Source of the DNA: Janthinobacterium sp. PC23-8
GTDB lineage: Bacteria; Pseudomonadota; Gammaproteobacteria; Burkholderiales; Burkholderiaceae_D
Direction of reading: 5' to 3'
DNA length: 64,000 nt
Assembly (NCBI RefSeq): GCF_002250505.1
Contig: NZ_NJGY01000004.1
Location: forward strand, 568,197-632,196
The notes under the pieces were generated by a model that made no database searches, had not been told where the DNA came from, and saw only the letters and a program-made list of their open reading frames with translations. The translations under genes and the position numbers were made by a program. Positions 54,283 to 63,929 of this stretch are shown here, in pieces (positions within the stretch are counted from its first letter, which is position 1; every line of letters starts with the position of its first letter).

Positions 54283-55779
54283 TTACGGCTTGATGGTCTT
54301 GCCCGCTGCGTCCGAGGCGGCAATTTGCGCTTCGAATGTGGCAAAACGCGCAGCCAGCGATTTCAACAACCGTTGTTTATCCGCCTCAGCCAGGAAGGAA
54401 TAGCGCAGGCTGTTGTACGACAGCTGCTTGATTTGCGCGTAATCGGTCTTGTACTGGCTGGCAAACAGCACGTACTCGTTCGACAGGGTATTTCGAGACA
54501 CACCGGCATCGTCGGTCGAGATCACGAACGGCACGCCGTACTTGCGGTACAGGGTGACGGGGTGGGCCTGGCCTTTGACGCCAAGAATATAGTCATTGCT
54601 GGTCAGGTTCACTTCCACCGCGATGCCGCGCGCGCGCATCTTTTGCATGGTGGCCAGCGCATGGGTTTCATACGCGATATCCATGCCGTGGCCGATGCGG
54701 TTGGCGCCAGCCACGTCGACCGCTTCGGCGATATGGAAAGCCATACCTTCGGGCGGCACCATGCCCAGCGCCAGCTCGCCCGCATGCAGGGCAATTTTGA
54801 CGTTCGGATACTTGGCCTTGAGAAACCTGAACATTTCCATATGCAGGCTGTAGTCGCGCATGGACACATTCACGCTTTCCTGGCCGACGATATTGACGCC
54901 GACCACCAGCGGGTTCAGGCTGGCCGCCTTGAAGCCGGCCAACATCGACGAGTACACTTGCGACGGCGACAAAAAGCGCAGCACATAGGCCTGGTAGCGC
55001 ATGGTGAAGTTGGCGTCGTCGATGCCGGCGCTGCTGGTGTTCACGTTGTCGTTATAGGCAGCGATGCTTTTCTGGAAGGCGCTATCTTGCTCCAGCTGCT
55101 GCGTCCAGTTCGCCAGCACGGTCTGCAGGGCCTCGGGCTGCATGCCGGGGGTCAGCACTTGCTGGTCGAATTGCGGGTTCGACACAAAAGGCGACAACTC
55201 GAAAATGGTTTCGATATAGCTCAGGTTTTCGGCTATCGCGCGCAGCTTGAGCGTTTTCAGGCCTTCACCAGTATTGCTCGATGCGACCGGGCCAAAATAG
55301 CCGAAAGTGTCGAAGAAGGTGCGGTCGGGTGGCGTTTGCTGGCCGCTATGGTTGTAGAAATCCTTGGTCGACCAGCGCTGCAGCAGTTCCGCATACAGGC
55401 CCGCATCGGCAAACACTTCGGTCGAGGACAGGCAGGTGCGCTGGCCGGCCGGCTTGGCGCGTTCAAACGCGACCACCTCTTTGCGGCTTTCGATGCGGTA
55501 CGTTGTTTTGTTGACGCAGTATTTTTCCTTGTCGACCCACTCCAGGAATTGCTCGGCGTAGATGGCGCCCGAGTAATGGTGATGCAGGTCGCCGCCCTTG
55601 GGCATCATGGAAAAGAACAGGCTCAGCTCGGCTGTTTTGGGCTGGCTACCGGACACCAGCGCGGCAAAATGGCGGGCGGTGGCCGCTTCGTTGGCAGCCG
55701 GACTGGCGGCGTGGGTGGCCGCCGACGCGGACAGTGCCAATGCCACGCTCAAGGCCAGGCGAGTAAATTGCTTTTGCAT
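54283..55779 (-). CDS. exported adenosine deaminase (ADGF-like)
   Basis: A 498-aa adenosine/AMP deaminase family protein, longer than cytosolic Ada because of its N-terminal extension and a signal peptide of about 24 residues (LALSVALALSASAATHA). Zinc and catalytic residues are visible in GGDLHHHYSGA, ALHAGELAL with the catalytic Glu, NRIGHGMDI and VISTDDAGVSRN. It converts (deoxy)adenosine to (deoxy)inosine outside the cytoplasm, before uptake. It stands 50 bp after guaD, at the end of the puuE/xdh/gua strand, and next to the receptor locus, bridging the two. Confidence 0.9.
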   Translation of the reverse strand: MQKQFTRLALSVALALSASAATHAASPAANEAATARHFAALVSGSQPKTAELSLFFSMMPKGGDLHHHYSGAIYAEQFLEWVDKEKYCVNKTTYRIESRKEVVAFERAKPAGQRTCLSSTEVFADAGLYAELLQRWSTKDFYNHSGQQTPPDRTFFDTFGYFGPVASSNTGEGLKTLKLRAIAENLSYIETIFELSPFVSNPQFDQQVLTPGMQPEALQTVLANWTQQLEQDSAFQKSIAAYNDNVNTSSAGIDDANFTMRYQAYVLRFLSPSQVYSSMLAGFKAASLNPLVVGVNIVGQESVNVSMRDYSLHMEMFRFLKAKYPNVKIALHAGELALGMVPPEGMAFHIAEAVDVAGANRIGHGMDIAYETHALATMQKMRARGIAVEVNLTSNDYILGVKGQAHPVTLYRKYGVPFVISTDDAGVSRNTLSNEYVLFASQYKTDYAQIKQLSYNSLRYSFLAEADKQRLLKSLAARFATFEAQIAASDAAGKTIKP

Positions 55780-55829
55780 CAGGAGTCCCGATCAGGGTGG
55801 TAGGGTTGAAAATGTAAAGCAAGTCCGGC

Positions 55830-57146
55830 TCAGCCCTGCCCCCGCACATGCACGCAGGCCCCGCCCGAATAGGTCGCGGCCACGGCGCGGTCGTCGCCGA
55901 GCAGCGCCAGGGCAAACAGCAGCTCCTCCAGGCTCTGGCAGGCGGCCGTGCGGCGCTCGAGCAGCGGCGTGGCTTTCTTGTCGAGCACGATAAAGTCCGC
56001 TTCCGTGCCGGGCGCGAAATTGCCGATGACACCCTCGAGCTGCATGGCGCGCGCGGCACCCAGGGTGGCCAGGTAAAACATGCGCAAGGCGGGCAGGTAA
56101 CTGCCTTTCAAGCGTGCTACTTTATAGGCTTCGTTCATGGTTTGCAACATTGAGAACGAGGTGCCGCCGCCCACGTCAGTGGCCAGCGACAGCGGCACGC
56201 GCGCCGCATCGGCCTTTTCAAAATCGAACAGCCCACTACCGAGGAACAGGTTCGAGGTCGGGCAGATGGCCGCCGCCGAGTCGGTTTCGGCCATGCGCGC
56301 GCGGTCGCGCTCGTCGAGCCAGATGCAGTGGCCAAACATGGCGCGTGGGCGCAACATGCCGTAGTGGTCGTACACGTCCAGGTAGCTGCGCGCCTGCGGA
56401 TGCAGTTCGCGCACCCAGCGGCACTCGTCTTCGTTTTCCGACACATGGGTCTGCAAAAAGGTGTCAGGATAGGCGCGCGCCAATTCGCCCGCCAGGTGCA
56501 CCTGCTCATTGCTGGAGGTGGGCACAAAACGCGGCGTGATCGCATACAGCGAACGGCCGCGCTTGTGCCAGCGCAGGATCAGCGCCTCGCTGTCGCGCGC
56601 GCCGGACTCGGCCGTATCGCGCAGGAACTCGGGGCAGTTGCGGTCCATCATCACCTTGCCGGCCACCATGCGCAGGCCGCGCGCTTCGCTGGCGCCAAAG
56701 AAGGCGTCGACCGATTGCGGATGCACGCTGCCATACACCATGGCGGTGGTGGTGCCGCAGCGCAGCAACTCATCAAGGAAAAATTCGGCCACATTGCGCG
56801 CATGGACCGGGTCTTCAAACGCGCGCTCGGTGGGAAAGGTATAGGTTTCCAGCCACGGCAGCAGGCCTGGCGCCGGCGAGGCGATCATCTCCGTCTGCGG
56901 GAAGTGCAAGTGGGTATCGATAAAGCCCGGCACGATCAGCTTGCCGCGGTAGTCGATCACCTCGGTACCGGCCGGCAAGGTAGGCAACAAGCGGTCGTGT
57001 TCGCCGGCCGCCACCACCTTGCCGTCGGCGACGATCAGCAAGCCATCAAGATGGAAAGTGTGGGCCTCCTCGCTGAACGCGGGATCGGCGTGGAAGTGCA
57101 GCAAGCTGGCACGGTAGGCTTGCAAGGAAACTGGAACGATGGACAT
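55830..57146 (-). CDS. guaD: guanine deaminase
   Basis: A 438-aa amidohydrolase turning guanine into xanthine. Signature motifs are PGFIDTHLHFPQTEMIASPAPGLLPWLETYTFP near 74-106, the QTHVSENEDE metal His, HCIWLDERD and SLATDVGGGTSFSML, with the conserved Asp. The length is typical. It follows xdhC by 9 bp in the xdhA-xdhB-xdhC-guaD order usual for proteobacteria, so xanthine is passed directly to xanthine dehydrogenase. Confidence 0.95.
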   Translation of the reverse strand: MSIVPVSLQAYRASLLHFHADPAFSEEAHTFHLDGLLIVADGKVVAAGEHDRLLPTLPAGTEVIDYRGKLIVPGFIDTHLHFPQTEMIASPAPGLLPWLETYTFPTERAFEDPVHARNVAEFFLDELLRCGTTTAMVYGSVHPQSVDAFFGASEARGLRMVAGKVMMDRNCPEFLRDTAESGARDSEALILRWHKRGRSLYAITPRFVPTSSNEQVHLAGELARAYPDTFLQTHVSENEDECRWVRELHPQARSYLDVYDHYGMLRPRAMFGHCIWLDERDRARMAETDSAAAICPTSNLFLGSGLFDFEKADAARVPLSLATDVGGGTSFSMLQTMNEAYKVARLKGSYLPALRMFYLATLGAARAMQLEGVIGNFAPGTEADFIVLDKKATPLLERRTAACQSLEELLFALALLGDDRAVAATYSGGACVHVRGQG

Positions 57147-57155
57147 GACGACTTT

Positions 57156-58223
57156 CTATGACGGGTAAAACGCGGCGCGCGGTACGCGGCGCGATGGCGT
57201 ACTGGCATTGACCAGCCGCAGCGGCGTGGCCCAGGCCGCTGCAGCAGCCTGCTCCCACACCATTAATAATTGACAGGCCACCGAGGCGGCAATCACGGCC
57301 GGCGCCTTGTTGGCGATGCCGGGCATGCCGATCGGGCAGACCATGGCGGCGATGCGTTCATCGGATACGCCCTTGGCCTGCAGGCGGTGTTCGAACTGCT
57401 TGCGTTTCGTATGCGAGCCGATCAGCCCGAACCAGCCGGCGGCGTCCCGCGCCATGATCGCTTCCGTCAAACGCTGGTCCAGCGCGTGACTGTGCGTCAT
57501 GACGAGGAAACTGCCGCCGGCCGGCGCCAGGGCCACAAATTGCTCCGGCGTATCGGTGGCGGCGATGCGCACATTATCCGGTAATTGCGCCGGGAACATG
57601 TCCTCGCGTTCATCGACCCAGGTGACATTGCAGGGCAAGTGCGCCAATGCGCGCACAATGGCCGCGCCTACATGGCCGGCGCCGAACAAGGTCAGGTGGG
57701 CGCGCGGCGCCAGGCAAGGGTCGACCAGCCAGCGCCGGCCATGTTCATCTTGCGCCACATGGGTGCCGCGCTCACGCGAAAAGGTGGCGGGCGCCTGGCC
57801 CGGCTTGCCAGCCAGCCATTTCCCATCAGTATCGAACAACATCGAAGCCGGTTCGCCATCGAGCGCACTGACACGCCAGCTGTCGTGCTGGCGTCTTGCG
57901 CGCAAGGTGTGCAGCTGGGCATGGATGCCGTCGCCGACCGGCTCGAACGCCAGGTACACCACGCCGCCGCAGCACTGGCCCAGGCTGGGACCAAGCGCAA
58001 AGCGTTCCAGTTTCGCCCGCGTGGCACCGGTCGCCAGCATGGTCCTGGCAATTTCCACCGCGCGTAATTCCAGGTGGCCGCCGCCGATGGTGTCCAGCTG
58101 ACTTTCATTGGTGACGCGCATCCTGGCGCCCGCTTCGCGCGGCCCCGAGCCTTCGACCAGGGCCACCGTCACCAGTACCGAAGGGACCGTGTCGTTGGCC
58201 AGTGCTGTCAGCCAGTCATGCAT
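57156..58223 (-). CDS. xdhC: xanthine dehydrogenase accessory protein XdhC
   Basis: A 355-aa chaperone that loads sulfurated molybdenum cofactor into XdhB. The N-terminal XdhC/CoxI domain has LVEGSGPREAGARMRVT and GGGHLELRAVE, the cofactor-binding region. The Rossmann domain shows LFGAGHVGAAIVRAL and a C-terminal GLIGSHTKRKQFEHRL. It lies 3 bp after xdhB. Confidence 0.94.
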   Translation of the reverse strand: MHDWLTALANDTVPSVLVTVALVEGSGPREAGARMRVTNESQLDTIGGGHLELRAVEIARTMLATGATRAKLERFALGPSLGQCCGGVVYLAFEPVGDGIHAQLHTLRARRQHDSWRVSALDGEPASMLFDTDGKWLAGKPGQAPATFSRERGTHVAQDEHGRRWLVDPCLAPRAHLTLFGAGHVGAAIVRALAHLPCNVTWVDEREDMFPAQLPDNVRIAATDTPEQFVALAPAGGSFLVMTHSHALDQRLTEAIMARDAAGWFGLIGSHTKRKQFEHRLQAKGVSDERIAAMVCPIGMPGIANKAPAVIAASVACQLLMVWEQAAAAAWATPLRLVNASTPSRRVPRAAFYPS

Positions 58224-58226
58224 GCC

Positions 58227-60581
58227 TTACTCCTGCGTAGCCACGGTGGACGCCGCTTGCACCGCCATCACGGCCTTGAGGATTTCCTCGCTGGTGGCCG
58301 GTGCGTTCAAGGGCGGTTGCACGGCATGGCCGCCGACGCTGGAAATGGCGTCGCGGATCGCAAAGAAGACGGAAAACGGCAGCAGCAGCGGCGGCTCGCC
58401 CACGGCTTTCGAGCGGTGGATGCTGTCTTCCACATTGCGGTTCTGGAACAGCCGGACACGAAAATCTTCGGGGCAATCGGAAATGCCGGGAATCTTGTAG
58501 GTCGACGGCGCATGCGTCATCAGTTTGCCCGCTTCATTCCACCACAGCTCTTCCGTCGTCAGCCAGCCCATGCCCTGGATAAACGCGCCTTCCACCTGGC
58601 CGATATCGATGGCGGGATTGAGCGACTGGCCCGCATCGTACAGGGCGTCGGCGCGCAGCAGCTTCCATTCGCCGCTCAATGTGTCGACCACCACTTCGGC
58701 CACCGCCGCGCCATAGGCGTAGTAGGAAAACGGGTGGCCGGTCATGGTCTTCGCGTCCCAGTGCAGGCCGGGCGTGGCATAAAAGCCGTCCGACCACAGC
58801 TGCACGCGGGCCAGGTAGGCTTTTTGCACCAGCTCAGGAAACGGCAGCACATGGCCGTTGACGTGGATATGGTTGTCGAAGAAACGCACATCGGCCGCCG
58901 CGCCGCCATACAGTTTGACGGCGTAATCGCGCATGCGTTCGCGGATCTGGCGCGCCGCATCCTGCGCCGCCTTGCCGTTCAGGTCGGCGCCGGTGGAGGC
59001 CGCCGTGGCGGACGTGTTGGCGACCTTGCTGGTATCGGTGGCGGTAGCGCGCACCCGTTCCAGGTCCAGGCCCAGTTCATGCGCGACCACCTGCATCACC
59101 TTGGTATTGATGCCCTGCCCCATTTCCGTGCCGCCATGATTGACCAGCACGGAACCGTCGACATACACGTGCACCAGCGCACCGGCCTGGTTCAGGTGGC
59201 TGACATTGAAGGCGATGCCAAACTTCAATGGCGTCAAGGCCAGCCCCTTTTTCAGCACCGGACTCGACTCGTTGTACGCATCGATGGCGATGCGGCGCGC
59301 GCGATAGTCGCTGCTCTGCTCGAGTTCGGCCACCAGTTCATGGATCACATTATCGACAATCACCTGGCCATAGGGCGTGACGTTGCGTCCTTCGCTGCCG
59401 TCGCGCCCATAGAAGTTGAGCAGGCGGATATCGAGCGCGTCGCGCCGCAGATGGCGCGCGATTTCGTCGATCACATACTCGATGGCAATCGCGCCTTGCG
59501 GCCCGCCAAAACCACGAAACGCCGTGTTCGACTGCGTATTGGTCTTGCCACAGGCGGCGCGGATATCGACGTCGGACAAATAATAAGTGTTATCGAAATG
59601 GCAGACGGCGCGCGTGGCAACCGGTCCCGACAGGTCCGCCGAATAGCCGGCGCGCGAGGTCATGTCGACTTTGGCGGCGAGTATCTTGCCGGTCTCGTCA
59701 TAGCCGACTTCATATTCATAATAGAAGCAATGGCGCTTGCCCGTGACCAGCATGTCGTCGTCGCGGTCGGCACGCAGCTTGACCGGGCGTTTCAATTTCG
59801 CCGCTGCAATCGATGCCGCCGCCGCCCACAGCGCCGACTGCGACTCCTTGCCGCCGAAGCCGCCGCCCATGCGCCGGCATTCGACCGCGATGTTATGCGA
59901 AGGCACGCCCAACGCATGCGCCACCACATGCTGCATCTCGCTCGGGTGCTGGGTCGAGCACAGCACCAGCATGCCCTGCGCTTCTTTCGGTATGGCGTAG
60001 GAAATCTGGCCTTCCAGGTAAAACTGTTCCTGCCCACCAACATAGAGCTGCCCCTTGACCATATGCGGCGCCCGCTCGAACGCCGCCTGGCAGTCGCCGC
60101 GCGTCAGCCGCATCGGCGGCAGCACATACGATTGCGCCGCCTTCGCCGCCTGCGGCGTCATAATCGCCGGCAACTCTTCATACGTCACTTGCGCCAGCCG
60201 CGCGGCGCGGCGCGCATGGTCGTGGGTGTCGGCCACGACGATAAAGAGGGGCTGGCCCACATACTGCACCAGAGCCTCGGCCAGGATGGGGTCGTCATGG
60301 ATAATGGGGCCGCAATCGTTGGTGCCGGGAATGTCCTTGGCAGTGAACACGGCGGTGACGCCCACGCTGGCGCGCACTTTGGACAAATCCATGGCGGTAA
60401 TGCGCGCATGCGGCTTTTGCGACAGGCCCAGCGCCGCGTGCAAGGTACCCTGCAGTTCGGCAATATCGTCGGTATAGGTCGCTTGCCCCAGCACATGCAA
60501 TTGCGCCGATTCATGCGGGCTCGGTTTGCCGACGGCGGCCCAGGCGGCCGCTTGCAGTTCAGGCGTGACAGGATGGTTCAT
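58227..60581 (-). CDS. xdhB: xanthine dehydrogenase, molybdenum-binding subunit
   Basis: A 784-aa large subunit oxidising hypoxanthine and xanthine to urate. Molybdopterin-site motifs include GGGFGGKESQSALWAAAA near 240, AFRGFGGPQG near 345, NHGGTEMGQGINTKVMQVVAHELG near 480, and the catalytic Glu in KAVGEPPLLLPFSVFFA near 733. It works with XdhA. It is 10 bp after xdhA and 3 bp before xdhC. Confidence 0.96.
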   Translation of the reverse strand: MNHPVTPELQAAAWAAVGKPSPHESAQLHVLGQATYTDDIAELQGTLHAALGLSQKPHARITAMDLSKVRASVGVTAVFTAKDIPGTNDCGPIIHDDPILAEALVQYVGQPLFIVVADTHDHARRAARLAQVTYEELPAIMTPQAAKAAQSYVLPPMRLTRGDCQAAFERAPHMVKGQLYVGGQEQFYLEGQISYAIPKEAQGMLVLCSTQHPSEMQHVVAHALGVPSHNIAVECRRMGGGFGGKESQSALWAAAASIAAAKLKRPVKLRADRDDDMLVTGKRHCFYYEYEVGYDETGKILAAKVDMTSRAGYSADLSGPVATRAVCHFDNTYYLSDVDIRAACGKTNTQSNTAFRGFGGPQGAIAIEYVIDEIARHLRRDALDIRLLNFYGRDGSEGRNVTPYGQVIVDNVIHELVAELEQSSDYRARRIAIDAYNESSPVLKKGLALTPLKFGIAFNVSHLNQAGALVHVYVDGSVLVNHGGTEMGQGINTKVMQVVAHELGLDLERVRATATDTSKVANTSATAASTGADLNGKAAQDAARQIRERMRDYAVKLYGGAAADVRFFDNHIHVNGHVLPFPELVQKAYLARVQLWSDGFYATPGLHWDAKTMTGHPFSYYAYGAAVAEVVVDTLSGEWKLLRADALYDAGQSLNPAIDIGQVEGAFIQGMGWLTTEELWWNEAGKLMTHAPSTYKIPGISDCPEDFRVRLFQNRNVEDSIHRSKAVGEPPLLLPFSVFFAIRDAISSVGGHAVQPPLNAPATSEEILKAVMAVQAASTVATQE

Positions 60582-60591
60582 GCTGGTCCTT

Positions 60592-62058
60592 TCAAGCGCG
60601 GCAAGCGTAGGCGTTCAATGCACTGCGCGGCAGCGGTGCGCTGCTGCGCGTTTCCAGCCAGAAGCGGCGCAACAGGTTTTGCGCCGTCGTCATGCGATAG
60701 GTGTTCGAGGCGCGCATGTCGGACAACGGCGCGTAGTCGTCTGCCAGCAGGCCCATGGCGATCACCAGGTTTTCTTCCGTCCACGTTTGATTGCGCAAGA
60801 ACGTTTCCGTTTGCGTGGCGCGCCGCGGCGTGGCCGCCATGCCGCCAAAGGCAATGCGCGCGTTGACGATGCGCTCGCCGTCGAGCTCGAAAGCAAATGC
60901 GGCGCACACGGCCGAGATATCCTGGTCAAAACGCTTGGCCAGTTTATAGGTGCGAAATTTTACCTGCTCGCGCGGCAGCGCTACCCTCAGCGCCTCGACA
61001 AATTCATCGGGCCGCAAATCCTTCTTTTGGTACCCGAGGTAAAAATCTTCCAGCGCCATGGTGCGCTGGCCGGCTGCGCCGCGCAGCACGATCTGCGCAC
61101 CGAGCGCGATCAGCCACGGCATCGAGTCGCCGATCGGCGAGCCATTGGCGACATTGCCGCCCAGGGTGCCGGTATTGCGGATCGGCAAGGAGGCAAAGCG
61201 CTGCCACAGTTCGGACAATTCCTCCGGGTAATGCTCGCACAGGGCCGCATAGGCGTCGTTGAGACTGGCGCCGGCGCCGATTTCCAGCATATCGTCCTGC
61301 ACAGCAATGGTTTTCAATGCCGCCACATTGCCCAGGTAAATGATCTCGCCCAGGTCGCGCATCTGCTTGGTTACCCACAAACCTACATCGGTGGAACCGG
61401 CCAGCAGGGTGGCCTGAGGTTTTTCCGCACGCAATTGCGCCAATTCATCCAGGGTGCGTGGCGCATGGAATTGCTGGCCGCGCACGGCATAAGTATGCAG
61501 GCTGTCGCGCCGCAACCCTTGCAGCTGCAGTGCCAGGGCATTGCGGTCAAAGTCCACTTTCGGCAATTCGCTCATGCGTCTGGCCGCATCGATAATCGGG
61601 CGGTAGCCGGTGCAGCGGCACAGATTGCCCGACAGGCCATCGTCGATCTCGCAGCGCGTGGGCGTTTCGCCATTTTTATCGAGATACATGCCCCACAGCG
61701 ACATCACGAAGCCCGGCGTGCAAAAGCCGCATTGCGAGCCGTGGCATTCCACCATCGCCTGCTGTACCGGATGCAGGGTGCCGTCCGGCTGTTGCAGGTC
61801 TTCCACGGAAAACAGGGCCTTGCCGTCGAGCGTGGGCATCAGCTGTATGCAGGCGTTGACCGTCTTCATCTCCACCTGGCCATCAACCAGGCTGGCGAGC
61901 ACGACCGTGCAGGCGCCACAATCGCCTTCGGCGCAACCTTCCTTGGTGCCGGTGCAATGCAAATCCTCGCGCAGATGCTGCAACACCGTCTGCGTGGGCG
62001 CGGCATCATGCACTTCCTGTATGGCGCCACGGTAATAAAAACGAATCGGTTCTGACAT
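60592..62058 (-). CDS. xdhA: xanthine dehydrogenase, FeS/FAD subunit
   Basis: A 488-aa small subunit carrying electrons from XdhB to NAD. Two 2Fe-2S clusters are shown by CAEGDCGACTVVL and by CGFCTPGFVMSLWGMY with GNLCRCTGYRPI. The FAD-binding part has ATLLAGSTDVGLWVTK and NTGTLGGNVANGSPIGDSMP. It is the first gene of the xdhABC-guaD run, 98 bp downstream of puuE. Confidence 0.96.
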   Translation of the reverse strand: MSEPIRFYYRGAIQEVHDAAPTQTVLQHLREDLHCTGTKEGCAEGDCGACTVVLASLVDGQVEMKTVNACIQLMPTLDGKALFSVEDLQQPDGTLHPVQQAMVECHGSQCGFCTPGFVMSLWGMYLDKNGETPTRCEIDDGLSGNLCRCTGYRPIIDAARRMSELPKVDFDRNALALQLQGLRRDSLHTYAVRGQQFHAPRTLDELAQLRAEKPQATLLAGSTDVGLWVTKQMRDLGEIIYLGNVAALKTIAVQDDMLEIGAGASLNDAYAALCEHYPEELSELWQRFASLPIRNTGTLGGNVANGSPIGDSMPWLIALGAQIVLRGAAGQRTMALEDFYLGYQKKDLRPDEFVEALRVALPREQVKFRTYKLAKRFDQDISAVCAAFAFELDGERIVNARIAFGGMAATPRRATQTETFLRNQTWTEENLVIAMGLLADDYAPLSDMRASNTYRMTTAQNLLRRFWLETRSSAPLPRSALNAYACRA

Positions 62059-62156
62059 GCTGGCCTCGGTCTGGTCCTAGTGGTACAGATTAACACCGGC
62101 ACACCGGACAACTATATGCAAATACTGATTTCACTTATCTATCTTAATGAATAAAG

Positions 62157-63110
62157 TCAGGCGATGAATGGATGTGTTGCATGCCAGTGCTCGGCAATAT
62201 CGATGCGGCGCGTGATCCATACCTTGTCATGTCCTTGCACATAGTCAAGAAAGCGCGCCAGCGCCGCCGCGCGGCCAGGCCGCCCCACCAGGCGGCAATG
62301 CAGACCGACCGACAACATCTTCGGCTGGTTCAACCCATTCGGGTCGCCCTCCGCATACAGCACGTCGAACGCATCTTTCAGGTAATCAAAAAACTGCGTG
62401 CCGGAGTTAAACCCCTGCATGGCGGCAAAGCGCATGTCGTTGGTGTCCAGCGTGTACGGCACGATCAACTGCGGCTGCACGGCGGGCGCACCATAGCCAT
62501 CCGTATAAGCGACTTTTTCCCAGAATGGCAGGTCGTCGCCATAATAGTCGGCGTCATAGCGAAAGCCGCCGTGTTCTACCACCAGTTTGCGCGTATTGGG
62601 CGAATCGCGCCCGGTGTACCAGCCTTGCGGCGCGCAGCCCGTCAGTTCATGGATGATCTGCACGGCTTCGCGCATATGTTCACGCTCGGTCGCCTCGTCC
62701 ATGTTCTGGTAAGAAATCCAGCGCAAGCCATGACAGGCGATCTCATGGCCCAGTTGCTGGAAGGCAGCCACGGCTTCGGGATTGCGCTTCAAGGCCATCG
62801 AGACGCCAAACACCGTCAGCGGCAAGCGACGCTCCTCGAACAGGCGCAGCAAGCGCCACAGTCCCGCGCGCGAGCCGTATTCATAGATCGATTCCATGCT
62901 CAGGTGGCGCGTGGGAAAGGCGGCCGCACCGATCATTTCCGATAAAAACGTTTCCGATGCTGCATCGCCATGCAGCACGCTGTTTTCTGCGCCCTCTTCA
63001 TAGTTGAGCACGAACTGCACAGCGATGCGAGCCTGGCCCGGCCACTGCGGATGGGGCGGCGTGCGGCCATAGCCGATCAGGTCTCGCGGATAGTTATCAT
63101 AAGTGCTCAT
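62157..63110 (-). CDS. puuE: allantoinase PuuE (polysaccharide deacetylase fold)
   Basis: A 317-aa metal-independent-type allantoinase. It starts MSTYDNYPRDLIGYGRTPPHPQWPG and contains VQFVLNYEEGAENSVLHGD, WRLLRLFEERRLPLTVFGV, HEIACHGLRWISYQ and GRDSPNTRKLVVEHGGFRYDADYYGDDLPFW, all typical of PuuE. It hydrolyses S-allantoin to allantoate. ATG 63110 has AAGG 8 nt upstream; the frame to 63152 adds 14 residues in the promoter region. It is divergent from uraH. Confidence 0.95.
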   Translation of the reverse strand: MSTYDNYPRDLIGYGRTPPHPQWPGQARIAVQFVLNYEEGAENSVLHGDAASETFLSEMIGAAAFPTRHLSMESIYEYGSRAGLWRLLRLFEERRLPLTVFGVSMALKRNPEAVAAFQQLGHEIACHGLRWISYQNMDEATEREHMREAVQIIHELTGCAPQGWYTGRDSPNTRKLVVEHGGFRYDADYYGDDLPFWEKVAYTDGYGAPAVQPQLIVPYTLDTNDMRFAAMQGFNSGTQFFDYLKDAFDVLYAEGDPNGLNQPKMLSVGLHCRLVGRPGRAAALARFLDYVQGHDKVWITRRIDIAEHWHATHPFIA

Positions 63111-63223
63111 GCGGCTCGCCTTGGGAACAATGTGAAATATATGCCCAATCATATAGCCAGGCGCGGCGACAGGTATATCATTTGTGCGATAAGCACATTC
63201 ACTGTTAACGTATAGGATAAGAA

Positions 63224-63577
63224 ATGGGAAAACTCAGCACGCACGTACTCGACATCGCCCACGGCCGCCCCGGCGCCGGCGTCAAGGTCGCCCTGTTTTC
63301 GGTGGCGCCCGAAGGCAAGGTCCTGCTGAAGATGGATGTCACCAACCACGACGGCCGCTGCAGCACGCCTTTGCTCGAAGGCGATACCATGAAAGCGGGC
63401 CAGTATGAACTGGTCTTCAACGCCGGCGACTACTTTGCCGCCCAGGGCGTGCAATTGCCATCGCCGCGCTTTATCGACCTGGTCACGCTGTCATTCGGCA
63501 TTGCGCATACCGATGAAAATTACCATGTACCGCTGGTAGTATCGCCGTGGTCGTATTCGACTTATCGCGGTAGCTGA
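63224..63577 (+). CDS. uraH: 5-hydroxyisourate hydrolase (transthyretin-like)
   Basis: A 117-aa cytoplasmic HIU hydrolase converting the PuuD product to OHCU. Catalytic His7 (LSTHVLD), Arg45 (NHDGRCSTPL) and His101 are present, with the C-terminal tetrapeptide YRGS that defines the enzyme against transthyretin. AGGATAAG precedes the ATG. It is divergent from puuE over 113 bp and followed by hairpins and the rRNA operon end. Confidence 0.96.
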   Translation: MGKLSTHVLDIAHGRPGAGVKVALFSVAPEGKVLLKMDVTNHDGRCSTPLLEGDTMKAGQYELVFNAGDYFAAQGVQLPSPRFIDLVTLSFGIAHTDENYHVPLVVSPWSYSTYRGS

Positions 63578-63637
63578 TATTTAACCCACCCCAGCCTTCC
63601 GAAGTTGGGGTGAACAGCTGCACCAAACCTGCAGACG

Positions 63638-63675
63638 AAAAAAAACCCCGACCATTGCTGGCGGGGTGTTTTTCT
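63638..63675. terminator. terminator shared by rRNA operon (minus) and uraH (plus)
   Basis: A8 then CCCCG(A)CCA-ttgc-TGGCGGGG then GTTTTT. On the minus strand the A-run becomes a T8 tract about 15 bp after 5S rRNA. A second hairpin, CACCCCA/TGGGGTG at 63587-63612, lies nearer to uraH. Confidence 0.8.
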
Positions 63676-63689
63676 ACTGCGAATAACAA

Positions 63690-63804
63690 GCCTGACGATA
63701 ACCTACTTTCACACTGGTTGCAGCACTATCATCGGCGCAAAGTTGTTTCACGGTCCTGTTCGGGATGGGAAGGGGTGGGACCAACTTGCTATGGTCATCA
63801 GGCA
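63690..63804 (-). rRNA. rrf: 5S ribosomal RNA
   Basis: The minus strand reads TGCCTGATGACCATAGCAAG at the 5' side, then the conserved ACCCCTTCCCATCCCGAAC region. It ends with GTAGGTTATCGTCAGGC, which pairs with the 5' end. Length about 115 nt, in the normal 23S-5S order. Confidence 0.95.
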
Positions 63805-63929
63805 TAACTTGTACTGGCGTTTGTCCTCTGTGGAGCGACAAAGCCTGAATCTGGAAGCAGCAAAGATTGGGGTAATGAATGGTATCAACACACATGCAAC
63901 GTTGTACTGTCTTATCCTCTGCACCTGCT

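Noticed and set aside
58074..60866. A 930-codon open frame on the plus strand opposite xdhB
   Set aside because: It is antisense to a fully recognisable xanthine dehydrogenase gene, has low-complexity Arg/His-rich content and is a common by-product of high-GC codon use.
62101..62130. Partial match GTATTTGC-ATATAG upstream of xdhA, resembling part of the repeated element
   Set aside because: The ATTTATA-N9-TATAAAT dyad and the CATAGT part are absent at the right spacing, so it is not counted as a fourth copy.
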